A DNA stretch of 60,000 nt, from positions 234,725-294,724 of the forward strand of contig CAUYUJ010009813.1 of the NCBI GenBank assembly GCA_963575745.1, written 5' to 3'. The notes below the pieces were generated by a model. It was not told the origin of the DNA. It saw nothing but the letters and a program-made list of their open reading frames with translations, and searched no databases. This DNA is from Prorocentrum cordatum (taxonomy: Eukaryota > Sar > Dinophyceae > Prorocentrales > Prorocentraceae). Below, piece after piece: positions 22,856 through 33,779 of this stretch (positions are counted from its first letter, which is position 1; each line of letters starts with the position of its first letter). The position numbers and the translations under genes are program-made.

Positions 22856-23640
22856 TATTCTCTAGAGCTCCGCATCCCCCCCTCCCGCATCCCCCCATCC
22901 CGCGCTCCACTTCCGCATCACCCCGACCGCCAGCCAGCGCTCTCCATCGGCCCCGGCCTTTTTACTTCGGCACGGCTCCGCCCCCCCCCCCCCATCCCGC
23001 ACGCCCCCTCCGCATCACCCCACCCACCAGCCAGCGCGCTCCCTCCGCCCCGATCCATCGGCTCGGCACCGCCCCCCCCATCCCGAACGCCCTCTCTGCA
23101 TCACCCCGCCCACCAGCCAGCGTTCCCCCTCCGCCCCGACCCATTTAGTTCGGCACGGCACCGCCCGCCCGCATCCCGCGCGCCTCTTCCGCGTCCCCCG
23201 CCCACCATCGAGAACACCACCTCCGCCCAGAACACCTTCATTTCGGCACGGCCCCGCCCCACCCCGACCCCTTTCTTATGGGCCCTCCGCATCCTCCCAC
23301 CCACCAGCCAGCGCGCCCCCTTCGCCCGCGCCCCCTCCGAACCCCCCCCCCGCCAGCCAGCGCGCCCGCTCCGCCCCGAACCGTTTGGTTCGGAGCAGCA
23401 CCGAGCAGCACCGCTCCCTCCGCCCTGACCCATTTATTTCGGTACGGCCCCGCCCACCCTATCCCGAGCGCCCCCTCCGCATCCCCGCATCCACCACGCA
23501 ACGCGCCCCTCCGCCCCGACCCATTTCATTTCGGCACGGCACCGCCCCCCCATCCTGGGTGCCCCCTCCATCACCCCTCCTCCCCAGCCATCGCGCCCCG
23601 TCCGCCTCCTCCCCCTTCCCTTCTGTGCAAGAGCCATGAC
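22856..23640. repeat. Degenerate edge of the 57-bp satellite
   Basis: Longer and less regular units (CCCACCAGCCAGCG, CCGCCCCGACCCATTT, CGGCACCGCCCCCCC) show divergence toward the array edge. C-runs are frequent. Confidence 0.82.
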
Positions 23641-23644
23641 ACGC

Positions 23645-26010
23645 GTGCCACTTGCATGTTCGCATGCCATCCAACATGTATACCCCAAACCCTCGATACC
23701 CGCCTTCTTCCTTTTCGATCGTATTAGGGGTATATATTTCTTCCCTGCAACGCGTATTTCGTGCAGCCCCTAAGACAGGCAAGGGAAGAGAGGACGGATG
23801 GGTGGACGGAAGGGACAAGGGGCATGCGGGTTTTGAAGCGTGCATCGTGCATGAATCGCCAGGAAGTTTCGAGCGACAGTGCGATTCCATACCAATGATG
23901 AGGACATCAAAAAGCGAGAGCGTAATTTCTGAGTGTCGAGGACGCGGCGTCTGAATAAATTGCTAGGAAATCCCACGCGAGAGCGCGACTCCTGTATAAC
24001 TTGCGTGGAAGTTCCGCGCGAGAGCGCGATTAGGTAACACGTTGTAAGGAAGTATTAGGCGGGAGACATTGTTCCTGTATGCTAGGGGCCAGGGGCACAG
24101 GTTGGCGGCCCCTCAAAAAACAGGGTGCGAACCCTGGGAGAAGCACTTCCATGGAAACATGTAATGATTACCTGAAGGGGGGCAGCAACCTTGATTCTTT
24201 AGAAATTCAACAACAACAACGACGACGACAGCAACAACAACGATAATCACAATGGCAATGACAACCACAACGACAACGACAACAACACAATCATATTAAT
24301 AGTGTTCGATCTTGTCTGCTCGCGTTCCGTTCAACACGTATGTCCCAAACCCTCGATACCCATTTTCTTCGTTTTCGATCGTACCTCCCTTTGGGGTATA
24401 TCTTTCGTACTTGCAACGTGCATTTAGCGCGGCACCCGAGGCAGGGGAAGAGGGGACTGAAGGAAGGAAGGGACAAGAGGGAGAGGATAATGGCAGGAGG
24501 GAGGCTAGGAGCAGAAAGCTCGTGGCAGAACCAGACGGGCAGATCGGGCGGGTAGACCCTAACAGGCGGGCCCAGGCGGCCAGGTCGAGCAGGCGGGTTG
24601 CTGAAGCGTGCGTCCTGCATGGATCGCGAGGCAGTCTTGAGCGACAGCGCGATTCCAAAATACATCTCGTGAGGGAATCCAGAACGAGAGCGTGATTCCT
24701 GACTGTCGAGGGCGCGGCACCTGAATCGATTATGAGGAGGTCCCTAGCGAAAGCGCTGTTCTTCAATACATTGCAAGGAAGAATCAGGCGGGAGCCGCTG
24801 TTGCTGTAAAGTGAGCGCCAGGGGGACAGTTTGAGCAGGATGCCTTCCCCGAGTAAAAACGCAGCGAGCCCCGGGAGGGGCACTTGAATTAAACAAACAC
24901 GCGTGTTATGCGAATGCGTGGGTCTTGCACGATTCGCCAGGACGTCTTGGGCGAGAGCGCGATTCGTAAGTAATTTATGAGGAAGTCCCAAGCGAGAGCG
25001 CGACTCCTGAATGGCGACGGCGTGGCGCCTGAATAAATTTCAAGGAAGTCAGAGGCGACAGCGCCATTCATGGGTAAATTGCAAGGAAGTCCTTAACGAG
25101 AGCGCGATCCCGTAGTACATTGCGAGGAAATATCAGGCGGGAGCCGTTGCTGTTGTAAACCAGGGCCAGGAGCGCAGTTTGAGGAGGAATATTTTCCCTG
25201 ATAGAGGGTGCGAGCCCCGGGAGGGGCAATTCAATTGAACAAACGCAAATGTTGATTATCGGAGGGGGGATCAACAATAGTTAGTTTTCCGTAATGAGAG
25301 TTCAACAAGAAGAAGAACAAATAATAAGAAACATATTACCACCAACAAGGACAACAATCTGTTTAATATGGTTCGCGCGCGTGCCATTCAAAACGTTGAT
25401 CCCAATCCATTGATACCCGCCCTCTTGGTCTTCGATCGTACCCACCTGGAGGTATAGATTCCTTACCTGCCGCGTCTAATTCGTGCAGGGCGGATGGGAG
25501 AGGGTTAAGGATGAAGCATGAGAGAGATTAGCAGGACGCGGGGGCCAGAAGCAGAAAACACCTGGCAGAACCAGACAGGCTGATCAGGCCGGTAGACCCT
25601 ACAATAACGGGAGGGTCGGGAAGGAGGGCCAAGGCGGCCAAGTCGAGCCGTCGGGTTGATGAAGCGTGAGTTCTGCATGCATCGCGAGGAAGTCTCGAAC
25701 GATAGTGGAATTCCCAAATGGACCGTAGTGCGATTCCTGAGCGTCGAGGGCGCGGCGTTTGAATTAGTTGCGGGGAAGTTCCACGCGAGAGCGCGATTCT
25801 TGCATAAATGATTAGGAGGTCCTGACCGAGAGCGCGATTTCGGAATGAATTATGAGGCAGTATCAGGCGGGAGCCGCCGTTGCTGTAAACAGGGGGCCAA
25901 CAACACAGTTTGGTGGCACTTCATTTTTCCTTGTAGAAACAGGGTGCAAGCAGAGCACTTCAATTGAAGAATCAGATGGTCACCGGAGGGGGGGGATCAA
26001 GAATAGCTGC
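23645..26010. repeat. Composite macrosatellite array, left part
   Basis: Tandem units of about 0.66-1.07 kb, marked by the CCCTCGATACCCGCC box (about 23690, 24350; variant 25418). Each unit has the box, a GACGGATGG/GGGACAAGG stretch, GGCAGATCGGGCGGGTAGAC, a series of about 40-bp GAGAGCGCGATTCCTGA units, a hairpin (about 24124, 24853, 25206, 25945), GGGGGATCAACAAT and an AAC-rich tract. Confidence 0.9.
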
Positions 26011-26057
26011 TGTTGGCAAATCGTAGCTTAGCCGCCACAAGAATTCCACGTCCACAG

Positions 26058-26182
26058 GCGAGGCCCCCGGACCGCGTCGAGAGCATGGTCGTGCACAAGC
26101 AGCCCGCCGACGCGATGCCGGAGAACGTCGTGGGCTTCCGGGACGCCACGTGCCCGGGCCCGCGGCCGCTCCGCGGGTGCAG
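26058..26182 (+). CDS. Candidate single exon of unknown gene
   Basis: A 125-bp open segment preceded by TCCACAG and followed by TGCAG then GTGGGG, compatible with a 3' splice site and a GT donor. It is GC-rich with protein-like composition (RVESMVVHKQPADAMPENVV, then GFRDATCPG) and differs from the satellites on both sides. No domain is recognised. It may be an orphan exon fragment captured by the satellite. The flanks to 26470 hold nothing else I can assign. Confidence 0.3.
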
Positions 26183-26474
26183 GTGGGGCGTCCTCGCGCG
26201 ACCGGCCTTCTGTTCGGGGTGCGACCGAGGAAGGCAAGGAGGAATTGTTGTTTGCATTGCGCATCTGCTTCAACCGCTGGCTGTTCGGGTGACAGATCGG
26301 CACGCAGCACGCCACAGCAGAGCAGGCACTGCTGCTCTGAGCTTGCATCGGCTCGGGCGCCAAGGTGGCGGCCGGACGTTGCTGCCAGTCGCAGGTAGAG
26401 ACAGAAGGTGCAGCACGGTGCGAGAAAAGCGCAGCTACTGCGAAACAGGGAGGTGCAAATACAAGTGGCACGTC

Positions 26475-26990
26475 CACCCCCTCACTCGTCTGGTGACCCC
26501 AAAGGGAGTTCTCCCGAACGTCCTATTGGCGAAGCCCGCATGCGTCACCCACACCTATTTCGGCACACCCCTCACACGTTTCGTGGCCCCATGTGGAGCT
26601 CCACCGCAGGTCCCAGTGGCGCAGCCCGCATGCGCCACCCGCACCCATTTCGGCACACCCCTCACACGTTTCGTGGCCCCATGGGGAGCTCCACCGCAGG
26701 TCCCAGTGGCGCAGCCCGCATGCGTAACCCACACCCATTTCGGCACATCCCTCACACGTTTCATGGCCCCATAAGGAGTTCCACCGTAGGTCCCAGCGGC
26801 GCAGCAAGCATTCGTCGCCCACCAGTTTCGGCACACCCCTCACACGCTTCGTGTCCCCAGAGGGAGCTCCACCGCAGGTCCCAGTGGCGCAGCCCGCATG
26901 CGTAACCCACACCCATTTCGGCACACCCCTCACACGCTTCGTGGCCCCATAGGGGGCCCCACCGAAGGTCCCAGTGGCGCAGCCATTATC
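26475..26990 (-). repeat. 90-bp satellite, inverted block
   Basis: Copies at 26581, 26671, 26761, 26849 and 26939 (TCGTGGCCCC and variants) give a 90-bp period with one 88-bp unit. The reverse complement matches the array at 36.53-38.22 kb. The 30-codon unit produces a Cys/Gly-rich minus-strand open frame (26523-27116), treated here as satellite. Confidence 0.92.
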
Positions 26991-27100
26991 AGCATCCTCA
27001 TCAGCACCATCATCGTCATCATCATCATCATCCTCAGCATCATCCTCATCATCAGTTGCATCATCCTCATCACCAGCAGCATCACAGCAATCGTCACCAC
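26991..27100. repeat. CAT/CAG trinucleotide microsatellite
   Basis: CATCATCATCCTCAGCATC-type triplets adjoining the 90-bp satellite. Confidence 0.9.
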
Positions 27101-28265
27101 CATCATCACTATTCAACCCCGCTTCCTGTCCCCCGCTCTACCCAGGTACCAGTACCACGACGAGATGAGGACGCTGCTCGGGTGGGGCAGGGCGTGGCCG
27201 CTGCGAGTAGGAGCAAGGAGTAGGCAGACCCAAGATGAGTACACGCGCAGACCGTACTGCCACGGAGAGTGGGGGGCTCAAAGCAGGCGCATCGAGTAAG
27301 GAATCGATTTGCCAGCAGGGGTCCGTCGGAATTGTCTTACCCCGCGATGGCCCCAGGGAACCACAAGAGCTCTGGGGATTCTCAGGGCCTTCAGAATGCA
27401 CGAAGAATGTGCCCCAATGTGTCTTGTAGCGAGATGTCTTATCTTATGTGTATGCTGCAGTGTTGAGCCGGATCCAGCAGCTCGCTCACACAGGGTCGAG
27501 CAGATCATGGCTCTCTGAGGCCGGCAATGCCTTGCGAACCTCCAGCGGAGTCATCCACAGCTGCTTGCGAGCTGCCGCCTCTTGAAGGAAGAGGAGGGGT
27601 CCTGAGAGAAAGGAGCCCTGAGACCGTCGTCAGAGAGCGGCTGGGGATGAGGAGCTGGCCCCGGGGAGAGCCCCGGGATCCAGGACCCGCTTCCCTGCAG
27701 GACCCCCCTGGTCCACCATGCCATGAGCAGCGAGGAGACCTCAGAAGGAAGTGCGGGGGCTGTGTGTGTGCAAAGTATTGGAGCTGCCTGGGCGGCGATG
27801 GACGCAACTTCTGTCGAGAAGGGGGGCAGCCAGCAATTTCGACGGAAGGAGCACGGCGAAAGTGGTAGTGCAGACGAGCGTCGAAGGTTGGCGCGGACAG
27901 CCGAAGGAGCCCTTGTGAGCTCGACTCGTGATGATGCGCCCGCCCACCAAGAAAAGTTGTGCGTGGTGGCGCGAGGAGTACCAAGAGGAGAAGGATGAGG
28001 AAGAGGAGGAGGAGGAGGAGGAGGGGGAGGAGGAGGAGCAGCCCGATCGCGCGTGACTGTTTCCCGAGCGTAGAGAGCTAACGGTCGCCCCATTCTTCTC
28101 CCCGCTGTCTCTCCCCTGCCTGGCCACCCCCACAGTCCCTCTACCCTCCCTGTCCTCTCTCTCTCTCTCTTGCCACTCACCGCACTCCCCTCGTCCCTAC
28201 TCTCTGCCCTTGGAGGCCCGAAAAGGGCAACATATTACCAAGCACCTATCTCATCCTCACTCCTC
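27101..28265. other. Unassigned spacer with short open frames
   Basis: A 113-codon forward frame (27527-27868) with a Cys cluster (RKCGGCVCAKYWSC) is not matched to any family I know. A GAGGAG run lies near 27990-28040 and CTCTCT near 28155. No gene is called with confidence. Confidence 0.35.
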
Positions 28266-28269
28266 CGAG

Positions 28270-28415
28270 ATCAATGTTGACCCAAGCGGTTCGATCCGAT
28301 ATCGATTATGCTTGGCTCCATCCGACTCGATTTCGATGTTCCAATGATTCGATGCGGCCTGATGCTTGCATTGCGCTACTATGCATCCTTGTGCGGCCAA
28401 TCCGTCCTGTGGGTG
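28270..28415. repeat. GATCCGAT dispersed repeat, copy 2
   Basis: Contains TTCGATCCGATATCGATTA, GATTCGATGCGGCCTGATG and TGCATCCTTGTGCGGCCAAT in the order seen at 17.0, 35.4 and 40.1 kb. Confidence 0.75.
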
Positions 28416-28470
28416 GCAGCCACCAGGAACCAGGAGGAGGAGGAGGAGGAGAGGAGCAGAGGGACACAGA

Positions 28471-28612
28471 TGTGGATATGGACTTGGGCAGGTGCCTCAT
28501 GAGCCTCACGGCCTGCGCCCTCGGCCTCCCCCCGCGCTACTTCGAGCCCTACTTCGACTGCCGCGGCCACGAGCTGTCACTGCGGCTCGCGTGCTGCCCC
28601 CCGCCGCCGCCG
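28471..28612 (+). CDS. Exon-like fragment of a 2-oxoglutarate/Fe(II) oxygenase
   Basis: After GACACAG, a frame reads LGRCLMSLTACALGLPPRYF, then EPYFDCRGHELSLRLACCPP. This resembles the stretch of isopenicillin N synthase-like 2OG-Fe(II) dioxygenases before the catalytic barrel, where an 'ALGLP..FF' helix is followed by 'LRL..YPP'. The HxD iron-binding segment that should follow is missing: downstream is Pro/Gly-rich, then a CCT array. It is therefore a fragment, or one exon whose partners are distant or lost. A second exon of the same superfamily lies at 58121-58253, but the two overlap in the family alignment, so they come from different gene copies. Confidence 0.42.
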
Positions 28613-28740
28613 CGGGGGACCCCCCCCGCCCGGCCCAGGGGCAGAGGCCCGGCGGGGGCCGGTCGGGGCCCATCCGCTGGGCCTCCCAGGTGGGGTCGGA
28701 GCACAGCCGATCGCCCCGCACTGTACTCAAGCAGTGGCGA

Positions 28741-28813
28741 AGTGTCCTCCTCCTCCTCCTCTCTCCTCTTCCTCCCTCCTCCTCCTCCTCCTCCTCCTCC
28801 TCCTCCTCTCCTC

Positions 28814-28845
<32 letters not shown>

Positions 28846-28955
28846 TCCTCCTCCTCCTCCTCCTCCTCCTCCTCTTCTCCTCCTCCTCCTCCTCCTCCTC
28901 CTCCTCCTCCTCCTCCTCCTCCTCCTCCTCCTCCTCCTCCTCCTCCTCCTCTAGG
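28741..28955. repeat. CCT trinucleotide array
   Basis: More than 200 bp of TCCTCC, complementary to the GAG arrays elsewhere. Confidence 0.95.
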
Positions 28956-29500
28956 CCCACCAAAGAGAATAGTGTAAGAGCCTCTCGTGGTCTGCACGAA
29001 ACGTTCTTAGAATAGGTCTGGCTGAGACCGTCCTGCTTTCACACGTCGGGCTTCTGCTCTAAGAGCATTGTTTCTGCGATTCGATCACTTTGGGGTTCTA
29101 AGAACATGTCGTGGTAGGCCTATAGGAATGCTGGGACGGTCGTCCCTGCTCAATGTATAAATGAGCGACTTTCCGAGGCTACCCTCGCATCCCTTGTCCC
29201 TTCGGCCCAGCCTCGGTGACCTTCGCTGGCCAACCTCGTGCGAAAACATGAACATGGCCCCCCAAGGTCCTTGCATCCGTACCGCGCATCCTTCTTGTGC
29301 GGGTGGGCTGCAGAAGGGGTCGGAGGATCGTGCCGCATCGTCGATGCGTCGTCGGTGCGGCTCGATCTGGATCTCGATTTCCTCCACGCCGACGTCGCTG
29401 AGGCATCGCCGACGTCGCCGATGCATCGCCGATGTATCTGTGATGCGCCGAAGAAGTCACGACGTAGGGTCTGATGCCATTTTCGGCCCCTGGGAGCCCT
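28956..29500. other. Unassigned stretch
   Basis: 29330-29460 repeats CGATGCGTCG/CATCGCCGATG motifs. No recognised gene or element. Confidence 0.35.
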
Positions 29501-32500
29501 CGCTGGGCCCTGGGACCGTCAAACAGCGTGCCATTCAACACGTATATCCCGAACCCTCGATACCCGCCCTCTCCATCTTCGATTATACCCCCCTTGGGGG
29601 CATACTTATGTTCCTTAACATGCCACGTACATGTAGCGCAGCCCCTAAAACAGGGGAATATTAGACTGATGGAAGGTGAAGGGAGAAGGATGAAACACGA
29701 GAGAAATTAGCAGGAGGGGGGGTTGGAACAGAAAGCACGTGGCAGAACAGGGCTGGTAGATCAGGTGGGCAGACCCAGAGCGGGCAGGTCGAGAAGGCGG
29801 ATTGCTGAAGTGTGAGTCGGCATGAATCGCGAGGAGGTCTCGAGCGATATTCCCAAGTCAACCGCGAGAGAAAGGCTGAAGCGCGAGCGTGATTTCTGAG
29901 TGTCGAGGTCGCGGCGCCTCAGTAAATTGTGAGGAAGTCCCACGCGAGAGCGCGATTCCTGTGTACATTGTGAGGAAGTAGAGCGCGATGTTGGAATACA
30001 TTGTGAGGGAGTATCAGGCGGGAGCCGTTGATGTTGTAACCCGGGGGCGAGGGGCGCAGTTTGGTGACACCCAACTTTCCCTTGCAGAAAAAACAGAGCG
30101 CGGGTCCCGAAAGGACCACTTCATTTGAAACATACAACGGTTACCGGGCAACTGGGATCAACAATCACTATGGCTTGGAATTACAAATTCAACAACAATA
30201 ACAAAAATAGCAACAGCAGCAACAATAACAACAACACGTACATCAACCAATAAGAAAAAAAACAACAGCAGCAGCAACCACAACAGCAGCAACAACAATA
30301 ATAATTCGTAAGTGGGTTCGCTCTTATCGGCCCTCGTGCCACTCAGCACGTATATCCCAAGCCTTCGAGACCCACCCTCTCCGTGTTCGATCGTATCCCC
30401 TTGGGGGTATGTATCCTTCTTACCTGCAACGTGTATTTCGTGCAGCTGAAGGCAGGGGAAGGGAGGACGGATGGAAGGAAGGGACAAAGGGGCAGGAGGA
30501 GGATCAAACGCGGTAGAGCGTAGCAAGAGGGGAGCTAGGACCAGAAAGCCCGTGTCAGAACCAAACGGGTAGATGGGCCGGGTAGACCCTAACGAGCGGG
30601 TCGGAGGGCGGGCCCAGGCGGCCAGGTCGAGCAGGTGGTTTGCTGAAGCTTGCGTTCTGCATGAATCGCGAGGAAGTCTCGAGCGACACCCAGATTCTTA
30701 AATGAATTGAGAAATCTACAGCGAGAGCGTGATTCCCGAGTGTCGAGGGCGCGACGGTTGAAACAAGTGCGAGGAGGTCCCACGCGAGAGCGCGATTCCT
30801 GTGTACATTGTGAGGAAGTCCCGCGCGAGAGCGCGACTTTGGAATACACCGTGAGGAAGTATCAGGCGGGACACAGTTTGATGACACCCAGCTTTCCCAT
30901 GTAAAGACGGTGCGAGCTCCGGGAGAAGTAATCGAATTGACAAATGTAATGGTTACCCGAGGGGGATCAACAATAATCATTCTTCAGGAATGACATTCAA
31001 CCACGACAACAACCACCACATAAACAATGTCTTAAGACTGTTCGTTACTATCCGCTCGCGTGCCACTCAACACGTACATCCCAAATCCTCGATACCCGCC
31101 CTCTCCATACTCGATCGTCGTATTTCCTTTGGGGGTCGGGTTCCTTACCTGCCACGTGGATGTCGCGTTGCCCCTAAAACAAGGGAGGAGAGGACGGATG
31201 AAAGGGGGCGGGAGAAGGATGGAACACGAGAGGAATTAACATGAGGGGGACAAGGAACAGAAAACAAGTGGTAGAACCAGACGGGCAGATCGGGTGGGCA
31301 GACCCATAGCGGGCAGGTCGGGAAGGCGGGCCCAGGCGACGAGGTCGAGCAGGCGGGTTGCTGAAGCGTGGGTCTTGCATGAATTGCGAAGAAGTCTCGA
31401 GCGATAGCGCGATTCCCAAGTAAATCGTGAGAACAGCCGAAGCGAGAGCTTGATTCCTGAGCGCCGAGGACGCATCGCCTGAATAAATTGCAAGGAAAAC
31501 CCACGCGAGAGCGCGATGCGTATTTGAATTGCGTGGACGTCCCACGCGAGCGCGCGATTTGGGAGTCAATTGTGAGGAAGTATCAGGCGAGAGCCATTGT
31601 GGTTGTAACTCGGGGGCCAGGGACCCAGTTTGAGCCGAGCGATTTCACCTGCTAAAAATCCGGGTGCGAGCCCTGGCGGAAACACATCAATTGAAAAACA
31701 AAATGGTCACCGGAGGGGGGAATCAACAATGATTGTGTTCCAGTCGTGAGAGGTCAGTAAAATACTTATAAGACCAACAATAACGACAGCAACAACATCA
31801 GCAGCACCACCAGCAAACACAATGACAACAGCAGCAACAGAAACAACACTCATTGTTAAATTGTTCGCTCTGACCTTCTCGCGTGCCATCCAATACGAAT
31901 TCTCTAAATCCTCAATGCCCGCCCTCTTCGTCTTCGATCGCACTCCTTGGGGGTACATATTTTTCTTACCTGCGAGGCGTATGTCGTGCAGCCCATAAGG
32001 CAGAGATGAGAGGACGGGTGGAAGGACGGGACAAGGGGCATGCGGGTTGCTGAAGCCTGCGTCCTGCATTAATTGCCAGGAACTCTTCGAGCGGTAGCGC
32101 GAATGCCAAATCAATCGCGCGGAAATCCACAGCGAGAGCGTGACTCCTGAGAGTCGAGGGCACGGCGTTTAGATAAATTGCAAGAAACTCCCGCGCAAGA
32201 GCGCGATTTGGGAGAACACCTGTGAAGAAGTATCAGGCGGGAGCCGCTGCTGCTGCAAACCGGGAGCCAAAGGCACAATTTGGTGGCATTTCTGTTTGCC
32301 GTTCTACAAGACAAAGGATGCGAGCCCCTTGAGAAGCACTTCGATTGAAACGTACAACGGTTATTGGGCAGGGGGGATCAACTATAGTTGTTTTTGGGGG
32401 CAATCATGATGCAACAACAACAATAATGACGATGACAGCAATAATAACAACAACAGCAACAACATCAAGAGCAAACACACACATAAAACAACGCCAACAT

Positions 32501-33210
32501 CAAACACAACAATAGCAACAACAGCAATAGTCATGTTAATACGGTTCGATCATACATTCTCGGGTGCCATCAAACACGCAGTTCCCGAACCCTCGATACC
32601 CGTCCTCTTCGTCTTCGATCGTACCCCTTTTGGGCGCATATCTCCCTTAGTTGCCACGCGCATTTAGCGCAGCCCCTCATACCGCGGAAGCGAGGACGGA
32701 TGGAAGGGGGAGGGAGGAGGATGGAGCACGACAAGAATTAGCAGGGGCGGGGGCTAGGAGCAGAATGCCCGTGGCCGAACCTGACGGGCAGATCGGGCGG
32801 GGAGACCCTAGCGGGCGGGTCGGGGAGGCGGGCCCGGTGGCCAGGTCGAGCAGGCGGGCTGCTGAAGCGTGGGTCCTGCACGAATCGCAAGGAAGTCTCA
32901 AGCGATAGCGCGAGTCTTTACTACATCGTGAGAAATGTCATAGCAAGGGCGTGGCTCTTGCATAACATGTGAGGATGTTTCTCGCCAAGGCGCGGTTTTT
33001 TTTTTAATACTTCGTGAGGAAATATCAGGCGGGATACAGTTCGGCGCCCAGCAACCCAGTTTGAAGAAAATGATTCTCCCCTATCAATGCAGGGCTCGAA
33101 CCCTGAGAGGAGCATTCCAGTTGAGAATGCATAATGTGCACCGGTGGTGGTGGTGGAGCAACATTAATGATTCTTCCAGGGTGAGAGTTCAACAGAAAGC
33201 TGATTACTGA
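29500..33210. repeat. Composite macrosatellite array, right part
   Basis: Five tandem units marked by boxes at about 29558, 30363, 31089, 31910 and 32600 (spacings about 805, 726, 821 and 690 bp). Module order is as in the left array, with hairpins near 30097, 30906, 31660, 32313 and 33094 and AAC-rich tracts after GGGGATCAACAAT. Units differ in length mainly by the number of about 40-bp sub-repeats. Confidence 0.92.
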
Positions 33211-33289
33211 TTCCAAAGATTCCTCATTTGCTTTCCTGGGACGCCCACCCTGGGCCAGATCTTTCGTTCTTCTGACGCAAAAAAAATCA

Positions 33290-33520
33290 TTGCGACCCCC
33301 CCGCGCAAAGAAACTTTGCGTGACTCCTTCACAAGGGGGATATACGTGCACCCCTCCGCAGGAGGAATTTATGTGCAACTCCCCTCCGCAAGGGAAACGC
33401 ATATGTGACTACCAACAGAGGGAATCGATGTGTGCCCTCCCACCCCCCACCCCACACACAAAAAGAATGTAGGTGCAACCCCCTCCACAAAAAGGAGTCC
33501 ATATGTATCGCAACGGGCTA
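33290..33520. repeat. Degenerate about 35-bp repeat
   Basis: Four or five imperfect units of CCCCTCCGCAAGGGGAATT type, each followed by ATATGTGCA/TATGTGTG. 33521-33780 is unassigned. Confidence 0.65.
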
Positions 33521-33779
33521 GCTACGTACCGGTCACAGCGCGAATCAGCGCGCAAATGTGCCACGAAAGGAATTGAATTAAGCATCGCCGACAGCAAAAA
33601 CAAGCTGGCAATCGACTGTGATTCATTGGCTGGGTTGAGACAGGGGGAGAGAAATGCTGGGAAAGAAAACGACAAAGAGAGCGAGAGAGAAACCATGTCC
33701 ATATTTTGTGGGGTGTTTGAATCCACGCTAACATAACCTTATTCCGTTTACATCTCTGTAGGTCTAATTAATACGAAGT

